A DNA stretch of 64,000 nt from Lepisosteus oculatus (taxonomy: Eukaryota; Chordata; Actinopteri; Semionotiformes; Lepisosteidae): the NCBI RefSeq assembly GCF_040954835.1, contig NC_090704.1:15960001-16024000 (forward strand), in the 5' to 3' direction. Below the pieces are notes generated by a model that was given only the letters and a program-made list of their open reading frames with translations, was not told the origin of the DNA and did no database searches. The translations under genes were made by a program, and so were the position numbers. This document shows, one piece after another, positions 1 through 12,060 of the stretch; the first letter of the stretch is position 1, and each line of letters opens with the position of its first letter.

Positions 1-735
1 CTAAGAGTAATTTGTTTCTGTATGAATATAAATTGACTGGGGGCAGAGACTGCTAGCTACTGTAGATAAATTACTTATCAAGTAAATATTTTTATGCTGA
101 CTGAATTATTTCATTGTGATCTCAAAATCCTTTTAAAAGCCAAGTGTTTTGACCCATGCATTAGACTATGCTTGCACTGCTATTTAAACAATACATTTTA
201 TTCAACACATTCTACTGAACAGGCCAATCAGATTTTTTTGTAGAGAGGTTGGGTCATAAAGAGAATTAACATTGCACAGTGTTTTGAACCCCAGTCTTAA
301 AAGATTAGTATCTTAAGCTTGTACAACACTGAGATACAGTATAAGGCTGGCATAAAAAATGAACTCTTCCATATGCTTGGAAGAGAAATACATATATATA
401 TGTTTTATTTAATAAAAAGTAACTACATATAATCCATTATTGTTATTTTAAAAATAATTGAATTATTAATTTTTATAGTCAAAATAAGGCACCATTTATT
501 TTGTGGTAGTTAAGAAAAACTCACAAAATTTCAGTTTTTCTTCAGATTATATTAGAAACACAGATCAGCAGCTCATTATGTTTGATAGCCATTTATCATA
601 CACTGCAATGAGACATCCTTGGTTGTCAAAGGTGTAATACATTGGGTTAATTTATTTCAGTTTTAGGAATCTGAACCCATCTGAATGTGTTGCAGGGTTT
701 ATGGTGTGTTATAGTCACCCTAATGATGTGTTTTA
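1..735. other. intergenic, nothing recognised
   Basis: AT-rich sequence with no convincing exon, RNA gene or classifiable repeat. TACTGTA/TACAGTA heptamers occur at about 58 and 335; they are discussed as possible transposon footprints. Confidence 0.5.
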
Positions 736-900
736 AGTTCGGGAGGAGGTAAAATTGTAATCTTACCCTTCTCTCTCTTAATGTATGTATAAATACTTGC
801 TTGCTGTCCACAATTCTTTTCTCATCTGCCTGTTTCTATCCCATCCTGCCACAGCCTCCCTGGCTCATTCCTCATGAGGTGGCTGGGTCAACTCTGAACT
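736..900 (+). repeat. unclassified interspersed repeat A, copy 1
   Basis: This segment shares a layout with 10575-10750 and 28200-28387. All three start with a GGGAGGAGGTTAAATT-like stretch, continue through a pyrimidine-rich CCATCC/CCTCC block, and end with GCTGCCTCC..TCATTCCTCAT. I do not recognise the family. No terminal inverted repeat or poly-A tail is visible. Confidence 0.55.
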
Positions 901-999
901 TACGGCAATGGCTGTAATTTTCTCAGACAGATTATTGCCTAAGAATTAAGCATACTATCCCTTTACAGTATATTCATCAGCTTCTTTGTTTTAATTCGA

Positions 1000-1640
1000 A
1001 TTTGTCAAAACTGAACCACTACTTTAAGTTGTTGCTGAGTGTGCTTTAGCAGCAATTTCCATGCCCACTGTACCTCATCATTGGTTGCAAGAATATTTAA
1101 TAAAATATACTGATGGGGAAAAAGGAATGCAACACCTCTTCCTCCACACTCTGGCCCTCTTGTCTGTGTGGAAAAGGCTGAAGAGTGACTCATCTGTGAA
1201 GAGGACCCAATGCCACTGCTGACAAATCTATCGCAGCCTCTGTCTGGCCCAAGCCAGTTGGGTGTGACATCTAGGAGGTCTGAGCAGAGGGCTTCTGACA
1301 GGTCACATTGCTCACATTGCCAGCAGCCTCACTGTCCTGTCACTGATGCAGGCATTGTGTTTGCCGGCAGTTTCAGCAGCAGTACGGGTGGCAGATCTGA
1401 AACGATCTCTCAGATGGACCAGTCTGATGTGTCAGTCCTGCTCTGGTGTGGTCACTTGAGGGCGACTGGATCTTGGATGGTCATCTGTCCTACCAGTCTG
1501 CTGAAACCTTCTCTGCAGTTTCGACTGGAGTGGAGCGGCTATGCCTCCAGCATGCCAATGGCTCTCTCTCTTGCTTTTGGTGACGTTCGAGGTGTTATGG
1601 AATGCACAGAAAACTGACTGTGGCCTTTTTTGCAGTGACC
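1000..1640 (-). mobile_element. Tc1/mariner transposase relic
   Basis: Read on the minus strand, this stretch is a decayed Tc1-type transposase. Around 1185-1203 it gives LFTDES, the catalytic aspartate neighbourhood of Tc1 transposases, followed by a segment with the usual R-x-R-V-W-R pattern. Upstream on the same strand (about 1250-1620) pieces resemble the family's HTH region, including a GMLEAG-like start and a segment reading like TTPEQDRHIRL with DRTVR further on, but in shifting frames with stops. A 135-residue ORF on the plus strand here is a shadow. No clear terminal inverted repeats remain. Transposition would use cut-and-paste at TA dinucleotides; this copy is dead. Confidence 0.75.
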
Positions 1641-4600
1641 TAAGCTTTGAATTAAGGCCTTTTTAAAGTTGAAATTGTTCAGGCATTTTTCCACCTGGAT
1701 CCCGTTGGGTAAACGTGCACCTAATGAGCTTTCGTGTGATTGGCAAGTTGTAATGCCTCACTGCGCAAGCTCTATTGCTGTTCAGAGGGCTTAAAACAAA
1801 TTGACAACTTTTTGTGAAAGTACAGTACATAAGCTGTAACTATAGTATTCTCATTCCAGAAAATGTTGCATTTCTTTTTTCATATACTGTATATTCTTCA
1901 TGGACTAATTTGGAATAAACCATATCTTGTGATTATAAATAATTATCATTAGTTACTTCATGTGGTATAGTAAGTGACTTCTATTAGTACATTTAGTTCA
2001 GAAAAGACACGATTAGGCAAAAACAGCCATCTACAGGGATGCACAGTTTCATTGTACCGTAGCTTTACCACTGATTTTTAATTTTAATTATTACTGGCAA
2101 GAACATGGAAAATTAAATTAAAAGTTACGCTAACATTTTACAATGCAAAAGAGATAAAGCCTTTGTGGTGTTAACCTATGGTGGACTAACATACAGTAAT
2201 TACGTTTTTCATTCATTTTCGTGTAGTCCATCGTAATACAATCCTTTGGGAAGTACCATGGTGTAACACAGTGAATATCCGTGAAGAGCAATAGTGAAGA
2301 CTTTAGTACAAGGTGGTGAATATCATACTGTTGTAATTTTTTGCATGAGTGACTTCTGCAACAGCACTAGGAGCTTGTTAAAAAAGCCATAGAAAATAGT
2401 GCTTATGTAATATCTTCATTCTTTCAGTGCAATCAGAGCTCCTTCAATAATTAAAATCTAAATTGAGTTTTAACTTTAATCTAATCATATTTAATATAGT
2501 GTAGTGTGAGTTTAATGTATAAACATTTCCCGTGTTTGTTTTTAATTTGGCTTCATATCCCAAGAAGAGATCCTTGTCACTTATACGATGTGACTGTACC
2601 AGTCTATTTTTATTTAATCTTTATGTAGTTATGGTTGATTGTGGGGAGGTTGATGCCAGTGTCTCACAATTATTGGGTAGGTTTTATTCTGACCTGAGGT
2701 GCCTTTTGTGTAGTGTTTGTACTGTATGTTCACCCATTTCTGCGTGATTTTTAACTCCCTCAACTCTCAAAGAATTGCTGTTTAGGATCTTTGATGTGTC
2801 AAAACTGTGTATGTTTGTGCCCTGGAATGGACTAGTATCTTGTCCAGGGTTTATTCGCCTAACCTATTGCCTTTAAGATATACTCTGGACTGTGGCAACT
2901 CTTACCAAGAAAAAACAGCAATCAAATGGATTGATGATTTGGATATTTTATTTATTCAAGTATGTTTAAAATATTCACTATGCTTGTAATTAGGATTAAC
3001 TGTGGGCTTATCAAATAATTTATGTTAGCTTTACTTACAGCTGTGGATATAGATTTAGACATATTAATGGATAAGTCACCATCATGTGACTATGGTGAAT
3101 TGCAATCCATGGAGACAGTGGGGCACACGATAAAATACTTTTCTAAGGAATGTCAACTTATTCATTTATTCATTGTCCAGCAACCTAAAATACAGTGAAG
3201 ACCTGGTAAAAAAACAAGAAACTGTAGGAAAAGTGAATGAAGTATTTTTTTTCTTATACAGTATACTGTATAACTAACTACTGGGTTTTTGAGTGTGTTT
3301 TTGAGCAAATGTGCTTTCCCTTTTTAAGATTTGACAAAAAACCATAGGGAGCAATCTCTGGAAAAAGTTACATGGTTGAAAGCATGGTCTTGTTTTTCCT
3401 ACAGTAATCTCCTATCTTAATTTAATTCTATACAGTAAGTATTAAAAATATAATTTTGTACAGAAGGGACAATTTACTCAACAACTGCCTTGCTGTTGTG
3501 GACAATTCAAGATACCAAGGGAAGAAAGCAAACCATTTAAGAGGGAATGTGAGAAACTGAAAAGTAAGACTAAAATAAAACCACAGCAAAGTTGGAAAAT
3601 ACCATGATAAATTTACCATAGTAAATCTTCAGGGAACAAATGTTTTTATTATAATCGAGTCATACAACACATCATTATGAAAAACAGAATTCTGACAAAT
3701 TTAACACAAAAAGTGTTAAACTTCCTCATTATAAGCTCTGGTTCTGCAAATCTTAGCTCAGCATGGTAACTATTTAAAAAATGATGTGCAATTAATGCTT
3801 ATATAAATCCTTTCAATGGTCTGGCTGTGACAAAGCATGTTTTTGAAGGACTTGTATCATGAGCTCCCCTCTTTAAGACTTTCATTCACCTTGCTCTGTG
3901 CTGCATAGCGATATGGTTTGTACTTTTCATTTCCGAGAAGATCAAGCCACTCACTATATCTGACAGTGAAGAGGGCCATTTGACTAATAAGGCCAAAAGG
4001 AGTTATTGAATAATTTGAGTGCAATCTGATGACAGACTTATCACCAGATTCAGACCTGCCCCTGCATGACAGCTCCTTTCTCTTCCCGGCAGGAAAATAA
4101 ATGCAGCTGCATTGAAACAAACCAGAGAGAGAGAAGCAGCTGGAGTAGTTGAAAGTAATGGTCTGCTGTTTTATAGCAATAACTGTACTAAAATTAATCT
4201 CAACCTTGCTCCCAAAATGTCTGATGCACTGCAGCTGGAGTACCACACTCTCTACTTTTGTATTGATTTTCCTGCACTACTCTTTATAATGTCTAATAAA
4301 AGCCAGGACTATGTTATACTAATGCATTTATAGAAATAAGTGAATACATCACTGCAACAGTGACTTTGGTAAAGTACTGTACATGTGTTTTTTTTATTTA
4401 AAAATAAATCAGTTCGGGCATATTATTACCTTCAATAGAAATAGATAAATATTAAAGTAGATATATACAGTAGATACTGTAAAATCTCAATTTTAATGAA
4501 GATCTTGCTCAGACTATTTTCTTACAGAGGGGCATTTAAACTCTGAGGAGGATACCACATACAGTACATACCTGTATTTTACGATCATACAAAAGAACAG

Positions 4601-5332
4601 AATGATTTGTTTCTCTTGGAAGACCTCACATTCCTCATCAATACCATTTCCTTGAATTCTGCCCCATTACATTTTCCTGTCCATGTTCTATGCTTATTAA
4701 GAGTCTAAAGGTACTGTATCTTGTTCAATAAAGACTATCACCAACTTCTTCTGGAGCCAACAGAGTTTCTCTGCTCTCCCTACCAACCCTATCTGCTTTA
4801 GTATAGAGTCCTCTGTGTGACTAGGACAGTAAACTAAGACTCTGAGCTTCAGTGCCACAGATTGACAGCCATTGAAAGAAATATGTAGGAATGCACAGAC
4901 TGTATAACCAAGATTTGGTTAATATCCCTGCAATTCTACATTCCAAAGAAAGAAAGAAACAACCCTAGGACCATTCAGTTGAGTCAAGTGTTTCCTTCAC
5001 TAAATGTTTGACTGAGACATCATTTCAACATTCGTAAGCAATGCTCTTCTTAAACATTTGAAAGAAAAATGTACAATCAACTAGAGGTATCACTATGTAC
5101 TGTAAACAAACAGTATGTGGCCCACCACTGGGTTGCACACAAATATAAAAAGTGGCATGGCATTGAATGGCAGAGGTGTTGCACACGGACAACAGTGAGA
5201 CTCCTCTATTCGGTCTGTAAAAGTGTAAACAATGACTGTTATCGTCAAAAACAACAAACCAGTTCTTCCAGATCTACTGAAATTAATGCTCTTTCACACC
5301 GCCAAAATGACATACTGTAAGTTAATTTACGT
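1641..5332. other. intergenic, no gene seen
   Basis: No exon with credible splice sites was found. About 2800-2870 resembles the reverse of the common fish CCATCC repeat (a GTGCCCTGGAATGGACTAGT-like stretch). About 3850-4130 is less AT-rich and contains a 129-codon minus-strand ORF that I do not recognise. TACWGTA heptamers are frequent. Confidence 0.45.
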
Positions 5333-5580
5333 CAGTGCTCCCAATCCTGGTCCTCATTGGTTTTCATTCCATTCCACTTTAATTTGATGATTGATGCCTT
5401 AATTGATCTAAGCAGTTGCTTTATTGGAATCTTTGCATTTTGTTTCTAGTCACAAACAGTTCAAATTAATCTTATTATTATTATTAAATCAATGAAGGGT
5501 TTGAATGTGTTACTGAGGGCTCTACTGAAACAAAAACTAATAGGCATGTGGGTGAACAAGACCAGGACTGGGAATCACTA
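5333..5580. repeat. short hAT-like non-autonomous transposon
   Basis: The two ends are imperfect inverted repeats: CAGTGCTCCCAATCCTGGTC on the left and GACCAGGACTGGGAATCACT on the right. CAGTG...CACTG ends with a CCTGGTC motif are typical of small fish and reptile hAT derivatives. The flanking 8-mers (ATTTACGT and CTTTACAG) match only partly, so the target duplication is decayed or misplaced. No coding capacity. Confidence 0.6.
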
Positions 5581-7320
5581 CTTTACAGTACATTGACATT
5601 AGCTAATTAATTACTTCTGTATCAGAATGCTCCTCCATCTCCACATGAGAAACAGAAAAGATCACTCTCCTAGAAACTTGAGTCATGTTGTGAGTGCTGT
5701 AGTGGTGCCTGTAACTTTGAGGTCTCTGATAACTGTAGTCGGGTTTATACATCTTATGTAATACCCAGCAGTAATCACTGTGGGGAACTTATTCCTCCTC
5801 TGTCCACACACACCATTGTCCATGTTTTGGTTGATTAAGCATGGTTCCAATCTATTGGTAGTATTGCTTGAGTCTAGTGATATCAGACAGATGGACCCTG
5901 AATAACCTACCAATTTCAGGTTGTAGCATTCTCATCAGTAGATTTCCCAGAGCGCATTGCCTCTTTCAGTGAGACATGTTATTGTTGCAGTGTGATTAAA
6001 GTTGGTAAACCTTCTTGGCTTTAAAGCATGCACACATCACATTTGTAACTGCAGATTCACAAGCACATATTTCTTTTACTGCAAGTGTCAGGACAGTTTT
6101 TGTCACTACCTGTACATATTCAGGACATAACAAAAAGTAAAAACACAGATGTGAACTCCAACATTGTCCGCAAGCATGTTTCATCTGATAATAGTAAACC
6201 CAAACATACTAGTTGATTAATACTGTAAAATTCATAATCATTACTGCAAATGTTTTGTTTCTAAACCATTTAAGAATATTTTTAAAAATGTTAAACATGA
6301 CAGACTGTGATTACAGTAGGATAATACATGAACAAAAATCTACACTGTGTACTTCTCTCTTACTGTTCTGATTAATTGTGCCAGTTTAGTTAACTTTGTT
6401 TAGTTAATAAAAATGATATAAATAAGAAATTACACAGGGTTTTTTTTCACAGGAACAAAATAAATCAAGCAACAACTGATTTTATAATTCCACTTTCATT
6501 GCTTTATTCAGTGACAATGAACTGCTCAATAGTTTCTTAAACCAAATAGACCAATAGAGACATTTGTCTTTTTTTATTTTTTATTTATTATTTTTTCTTT
6601 GTGTAGGCTACCTAAATAGGAGTTTTACAATACAGTAAAAAACTAGAAATAGGCTGCACTCTGTATATTGCTAGCACTGTCTGTGCTCATTATTGAATCT
6701 TTTTCTACTTGATCTCCACATTTTTCCTTTTGGTCTGATCTGTCTGTTGAGGTTGAATTAAAAACAAGTCAATCAACACCTTACAAGGTTTGGTTTCACC
6801 CAGTGAAACCTCTTTGTTCTATACTATAGAGACCTTTTTTAGGCTGTCCAAATATTACATAACTTTCACTTTCAGTAGTATGCTGTCTGCTCTTTTGTGG
6901 ACTCAGGCCAGCTCAGCAAAAGTCTTTGTATAGTGTGCTGAATGAACCTCAATGCATTATGCAGTTAACATTACTTCACTCGATTATGTCTGAACAAAGA
7001 AGATACATTTTAATGCACTGAAGTTCCTTCTGCATTCTACAGTATTTAAGATGTCCACAACCAGAGTCAAAGCTACTATATTTACTGTACATGAAATTGC
7101 AATGTTATAATACCTCATTTATTAACATTTCATGTCGTATAACCAGCATGATTTTAGGATTCTCTTTGAGACTTGGTCTTTCAAAAAGTGATTACTTAAC
7201 AATGGTATGGAAGATTTTTAGTAGCCAGCAAAGATAACAGATTTTTCATTTATTTCTTTATCCAGGTAAGCACACTGAGTACAAATGGTCATTTAGAAAT
7301 ATAAAGTTAACAAATGTGAA
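5581..7320. other. intergenic, no gene seen
   Basis: Minus-strand ORFs of 76 and 62 codons at 5683-5913 and 5996-6184 are not recognisable and lack splice context. The rest is AT-rich. Confidence 0.45.
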
Positions 7321-8010
7321 GATCTTGCCCATCTAGCCAATGTGGTAGCATTTGTTGATCCTAGGATTGTAAGGATACACTAATGAGGAGATATGGATCC
7401 TGTGCAGCCGCAGGAGTAGCCAGTAGACACCGCAACAAACAATCCGAATTGGGAGGCAAGATCGTGGTCAATGACAGTAAGGAACGTCGGAATCCAAGAC
7501 AGACACCGGAGGCAGACAATCCAAGTCGAGAGGTGAGATTGTGGTCGAAGGGAGAAGGTAGGTTGAAATCCAGGACAAATACAGGTGGCAAACAATCCGA
7601 ATCGAGAGGCGAGGTACGAAGTCAAAAGGCAAAAGGGGTAGTCCAAAATCCAGAGTGACACAAGGTTTAGGAGTCGCCAGGTAGAACTCTCAGGGAGTTA
7701 ACTCAATACCGAGCAGCGGGAAGTGGGTTAGGATGGTTTAAATAGTGCTGCTCGGCGCTTGTTATTATTATTAACCCGCTGCTGGTACTGGTTAGTTCTT
7801 TTGTGAGATGATCTCAGCTGGCTGGTGGTCGTGACAAGGATCACATCCAGCTGCTTCTTGAAAAAATCCAGAGTATTGGCCTCAACAGCATGGCTGGGTG
7901 GATTATTTTTGATTACCCCAAATCTTTGATCTTTGATCAAATCTTTGTGGATTTTGAATACTTGAATAAGGTTCCCTTATTGCCTTTTCTTTGCCAGACT
8001 AAAAAAAAAA
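7321..8010 (-). repeat. CR1-like LINE 3' fragment, split by a solo LTR
   Basis: On the minus strand, 7842-7960 encodes a piece reading HAVEANTLDFFKKQLDV, which matches the conserved C-terminal region of CR1-type LINE reverse transcriptase ORFs. The sequence resumes at 7321-7367 on the other side of the solo LTR at 7368-7836. Removing the LTR and one copy of its 5-bp duplication makes the LINE continuous. The fragment is truncated and frameshifted. Confidence 0.65.
7368..7836 (-). mobile_element. solo LTR, gypsy-like, copy 1
   Basis: The unit starts TGTAAGG and ends CGTGACA, and is flanked by a perfect 5-bp duplication AGGAT (7363-7367 and 7837-7841). Read on the minus strand it begins TGTCACG, a common start of fish Ty3/Gypsy LTRs. 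It contains about three ~75-bp tandem units sharing an AACAATCCGAAT-like core (about 7430-7640), and a TTTAAATA TATA-like box near 7738. ORFs here on both strands are by-products of the repeats. There is no internal retrotransposon sequence, so this is a recombined solo LTR. Confidence 0.75.
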
Positions 8011-8817
8011 GTTGCTGCTAGTTGCATATAATATTATTTTGTTTCAAACTTTTACATTGTTTGCTAATCACCCAAATTTGGTATCATTTGATACCAAAGT
8101 CCACAGAGTCCACACAGGCTCCTCTCATTTTTAACAGTTCTTACTGGTATATTCTTACAGAATGACACCTATGTCTTATTCAGAGATAGCTTCCTGAAGC
8201 TCAGAGTTTCCCATCTCATATTGTATTTTTGCTACCTGCATGTAATACTCTGCACCTGTCTACATTAATTGAGAACTGCCAGGGTTATGTCCAGTTAAAA
8301 TTTTGAATAGTGTTTTCTTTGCTGATACTACAGTATTTGCAACTCCTATTTCATTATCTGCATTATCATAGTTTACTCTCTACTTAAGAGCAGTATTCTT
8401 AACACAGATCCATTCAGCACTATTACTGCTTTACTTTACCTCTGTATGATTTTCAATACTTTGTCCTGTTCATTATCCAGTTCGTCAGCCAAGTACATGC
8501 TATTCCTTGAATTCCACGTTGCCTTCAATAGGAGAGTAAATGTGACATGGTACCCTCTCCTCACTACCCACTGTAAAGAATATTCCTATTCCTTTATTGT
8601 GCTTGTGAGTGTTCTTAAGGAAAGTTTTTTTCAGTATATCAACAGATTCCCTCTCAGTTTAGTTACAGCTCCAAGCCACATTCTGATTCTAAACCAAGAA
8701 GCGGTTTAACTTGCTTATTAACAAGCCCTTTGATTGAAATTCTGTCCTGCATTACTCAGGCAAATGTTCCCTAGCGACATATTTTACTAATTATTTTTCT
8801 TGTTTATCCAGACTTTC

Positions 8818-9296
8818 TGTAACAAACAGTTCTATGCGGACCCTATGCGGCAACACAATCCAGAATAGTGAGGAAGGAATACACTAGGGAAATGTCATGC
8901 AGGAACAGGGGGGCGTGTCCATATGGTGCTGGTGATCCGGGGAGGTGTGGCCGAGGTGAACAGTCCAGAATAAATCCAAAAGGGGTTATCCAAAAACGAA
9001 AGCAAAAGGTCCAAGACTGGGAAATCCGTCCAAACAGGAGATTAAAATCAGGTGCCGGGTCGGGACCGGCTGGGGGAACAAGGACAGGAGAAGGAAGTTA
9101 AAAACATAACAGAGCCAGGCGCAACCAGGTCCCAGGCTCGCACGATGCGGAGATCTGATGCAAAGCCCCGGGTGAAGTGAGTGCCTGGTTTTTAAAGGCA
9201 AACAGAAACAGGGAATAAACAACAAACAGGTGGCAGGAATGATGCAAACAAGGAAGGGCTGGAGCGCCCTTAAGAGGAGGGGTTACGAGCGTGACA
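8818..9296 (-). mobile_element. solo LTR, gypsy-like, copy 2
   Basis: Starts TGTAACAAAC, ends GCGTGACA, and is flanked by a perfect 5-bp duplication CTTTC (8813-8817 and 9297-9301). It is a close relative, in opposite orientation, of the copy at 26604-27136: both carry GGACCCTATGC near one end and CCTCTTAAG..GCTCCAGCCC near the other. The sense strand is minus. The 77- and 79-codon ORFs inside it are not real genes. Confidence 0.8.
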
Positions 9297-9301
9297 CTTT
9301 C

Positions 9302-11765
9302 TTGTTAAAAGATTGCTGGGGCCTTGCAGTAAAGTGACAGCCCTTGGCTGTGGCTGTACCAGGGATGATGTTGATTGCAGGATTACAAGAGAAAACAGAA
9401 GAACCAGGAATGGAACTGATGAGTGGAGCAGGGACTCACCTGATGGGACACACTGAAGGAGAGCAACAGTAAACCGAGTTCCTGTTCACTCACACATTTC
9501 TGTACGAGAGGTTTACAGCATTACCTGCTAAAGGCACTTGGACAATCTCTAGCATTCACTTGTACAGTATTTCCCTGCTTTGGTCACAAAAAGGTTATTG
9601 TGAGTCTGAGTTCAAGCAATATCTCATCTTATTTAGTTTTGGAACAATAGTTTTTAAACAATAGTTTCTTGTATTGGATGTTTTACACTTATTTGGAAGA
9701 TGTCATTTTATGATAAAATGAATAACAACAGTCTTGTTTTTAAAGAGGGATAAAAATACTGCAGCGCTTATATCTTGGCATTTGCTAAATGATTCCACTG
9801 CTCATTGTTGTTTGAGTCAGCTTTGGAGGAAAACTGAGTACTGAATGCTTTAAGCAGGGTTCAAATGGCTGAAGTGTAACAGACCTAGAAGAGTGATTCT
9901 AAATAAAAGTCACTAAAGCAATTTCTTTTGGCTGTTTAGCCATAACACAGGTTCATTTAAATCAGTTCAGCACCATTGCTTTGTAAGTGTAAGGAGATAA
10001 CATTTACTTTTACTTTTGATTTTAAAAGCAAGAAATTTAAAAAAAGAAACAATGAAAAACAGTGGCAGTGAAAGAGCTTGTGTACTTTTCCAATGTAAAA
10101 GTATGTCATTCATATTACCTGATATTAAGTCAAAATGCAAATAGAAAAAATATGACACACAATGAAACCAATGACAGAGGCAGGCATCCAGTAGCCAGTG
10201 CAGGAGACATGAGACAACGGATGAGATCCTTTCAGATTTCATTTTATTAAAATCATAATTTGAAAGTGCTCTTTTTCAGATTCATTATTCAAACTCTCCA
10301 ATGGAGGATGGTCTTTAGTAAAAGCTAAAGACTCACAGATGTTTTCAGTTTCTATCAGGTACAGTTTATAATATTTCAATACCTTTTGATTTTCATAATG
10401 TGCAGGTGAGTGGGAGCTTGAAACTGTTATATTTTAAAAGAACATATTAAAAATGTAAATTATTTGCTTCTTTATCGAGTAATTGTGAACCAGATTAATT
10501 GGTATGGAGGACCTGCAGACAAACCTGAAGTGGAAGTCTACATTGTAGTTCCATGAAAATGGTATTGTTTAACAGAGGTTTGGGAGGAGGTTAAATTGCA
10601 GCCTTGCTGTTCCACTCTCACATGTAGATACTGCCCATAGCTCTGTACACATCTTTCCTAGCCCCCTTTCCTCCACCCCAGCTTCACCCTTGCAGCTGCC
10701 TCCATGATTCATTCCTCATAAGTGAGAGGGGTTGTGACAGCGCTGGTTTAAGATCCTTAGCCAGGAGAGTTAACACCAGTGGATAAATCATGCCATCCTT
10801 TTACATTCATCAGATCATTTCATTATTACTAGAATCAGAACAAACTACTGAACTTTGAAACTATCAGTTAAATAATAAATAGAAAAATTGATTTTCAGTT
10901 TCAAAAACATAAAATCTAGGTTTTACTGGCTGGAATTTACTTAACCTAGCATGATTACCAACAGAATATTAGTTCTTAGTTTCTATTATTACATTTTTAA
11001 TAAAAATCTTAAAATTAAAAGACCTACTGTATAGCTTTTAATGAAAAATGGAAACAGATAAGCTAAGGAATGAAGAGCATTTTGTTATGGTTAGACAAAA
11101 GGCTTATATGTATGTGAGAGTGCAGGACTAAGCATCTGGGCTTTTCATGGCTCATTGGATTGATGGAATACTAATAAAAGCCATATGACAACAGCATACT
11201 AAGCGTGTAATTAATATTCTAAAACATTCCCCTGTAGCATATGTAGTTAAGTTCTGTTAAGGCAAACTCCTCACAAAATGAGTCAAGTATTAAGTCTGTC
11301 TTTTTCAGAAGAATAATGTCCTTATTAACCTTTTCTGCCTCATCATCTCTATCTTGCTTCCTGACATGAGGTAGAGAGGGCAGTTTGCTCAGGGCTGTAG
11401 TAAATACCTGCCCTTTAGGAATCCATTTGTAGCTTGTTTGCATTTCGGTGGGAAAATAAAAGCCAAACTGTCCATCTGCTGTTGAATTATTGCACATGTA
11501 GACAGTAAACATTAGGGTTTTTTCGCAGGCTGTTGAGGCCAGTAAAGAGTAATTTTCCAAATAATTTATGACAGTGGTAATGATTAAGGTTTAGACTCCA
11601 TTAATCTCTTTATTCTATGAAAGTATACACAATGTATGTGTACATTGTTATTAGCCTAAAAAATTACTTCGCACCCCACAAACATAAAATGCATCTTAAT
11701 TTGCTTACCTTTTTATTTGTCTTGCATACGATACATACATTACTTCATTACATGGACATACTGTA
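9302..11765. other. intergenic, no gene seen
   Basis: Apart from repeat A at 10575-10750, nothing is classifiable. A minus-strand ORF of 113 codons (11219-11560) is open but unlike any family I know and has no splice context. It could be non-coding sequence conserved for other reasons. Confidence 0.45.
10575..10750 (+). repeat. unclassified interspersed repeat A, copy 2
   Basis: Shares blocks with 736-900 and 28200-28387, including a TAGCCCC/CCTCCACCCCAGCTTCACC stretch and GCAGCTGCCTCC..ATTCCTCATAAGTGAG. Where this copy has CATAAGTGA, the copy at 28361 has TATACTGTAAGTAA, a 5-bp gain at TA. Confidence 0.55.
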
Positions 11766-11767
11766 CA

Positions 11768-12060
11768 TCTTCCATCCATCCATCCATTTTCTAACCACTT
11801 CATCCAATACAGTGTAGCAGGGAAACTGGATCCTATCACAGCAAAAAAGGGACACAAGGCAGGATACACCCTAGACGAGACATCAGTCCATTGTGGGACA
11901 CACACAGACACACTCACACAAGAACAAATTTTCCCAGAAGCCAATTAACCTAACTGTCTTTGGACTGTGGAAGAAACTGGAGTACTTGGAGGAAAGCCAC
12001 ATGAACATGGGGAGAGCATACAAACTCCCTGCAGATAGCACTCCAGGTCCGAAATCACTT
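11768..12060 (+). repeat. CCATCC-type dispersed fish repeat
   Basis: Begins with a (CCAT)n run (CCATCCATCCATCC), followed by TTTCTAACCACTTCATCC, a CACACAGACACACTCACAC stretch, and an end containing ACATGGGGAGAGCATACAAACTCC. This is a familiar dispersed repeat of fish genomes. I leave its class open. Two overlapping ORFs of 60-80 codons here are by-products. Confidence 0.7.

Noticed and set aside
1210..1617. 135-codon plus-strand ORF
   Set aside because: It is the antisense of the Tc1 transposase relic; the minus strand carries the recognisable motif FTDES.
3857..4246. 129-codon minus-strand ORF
   Set aside because: No family resemblance, no splice sites or codon pattern to support it; chance open frame or non-coding conserved DNA.
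11219..11560. 113-codon minus-strand ORF
   Set aside because: Open but unrecognised, isolated from any gene, with no exon signals; not called.
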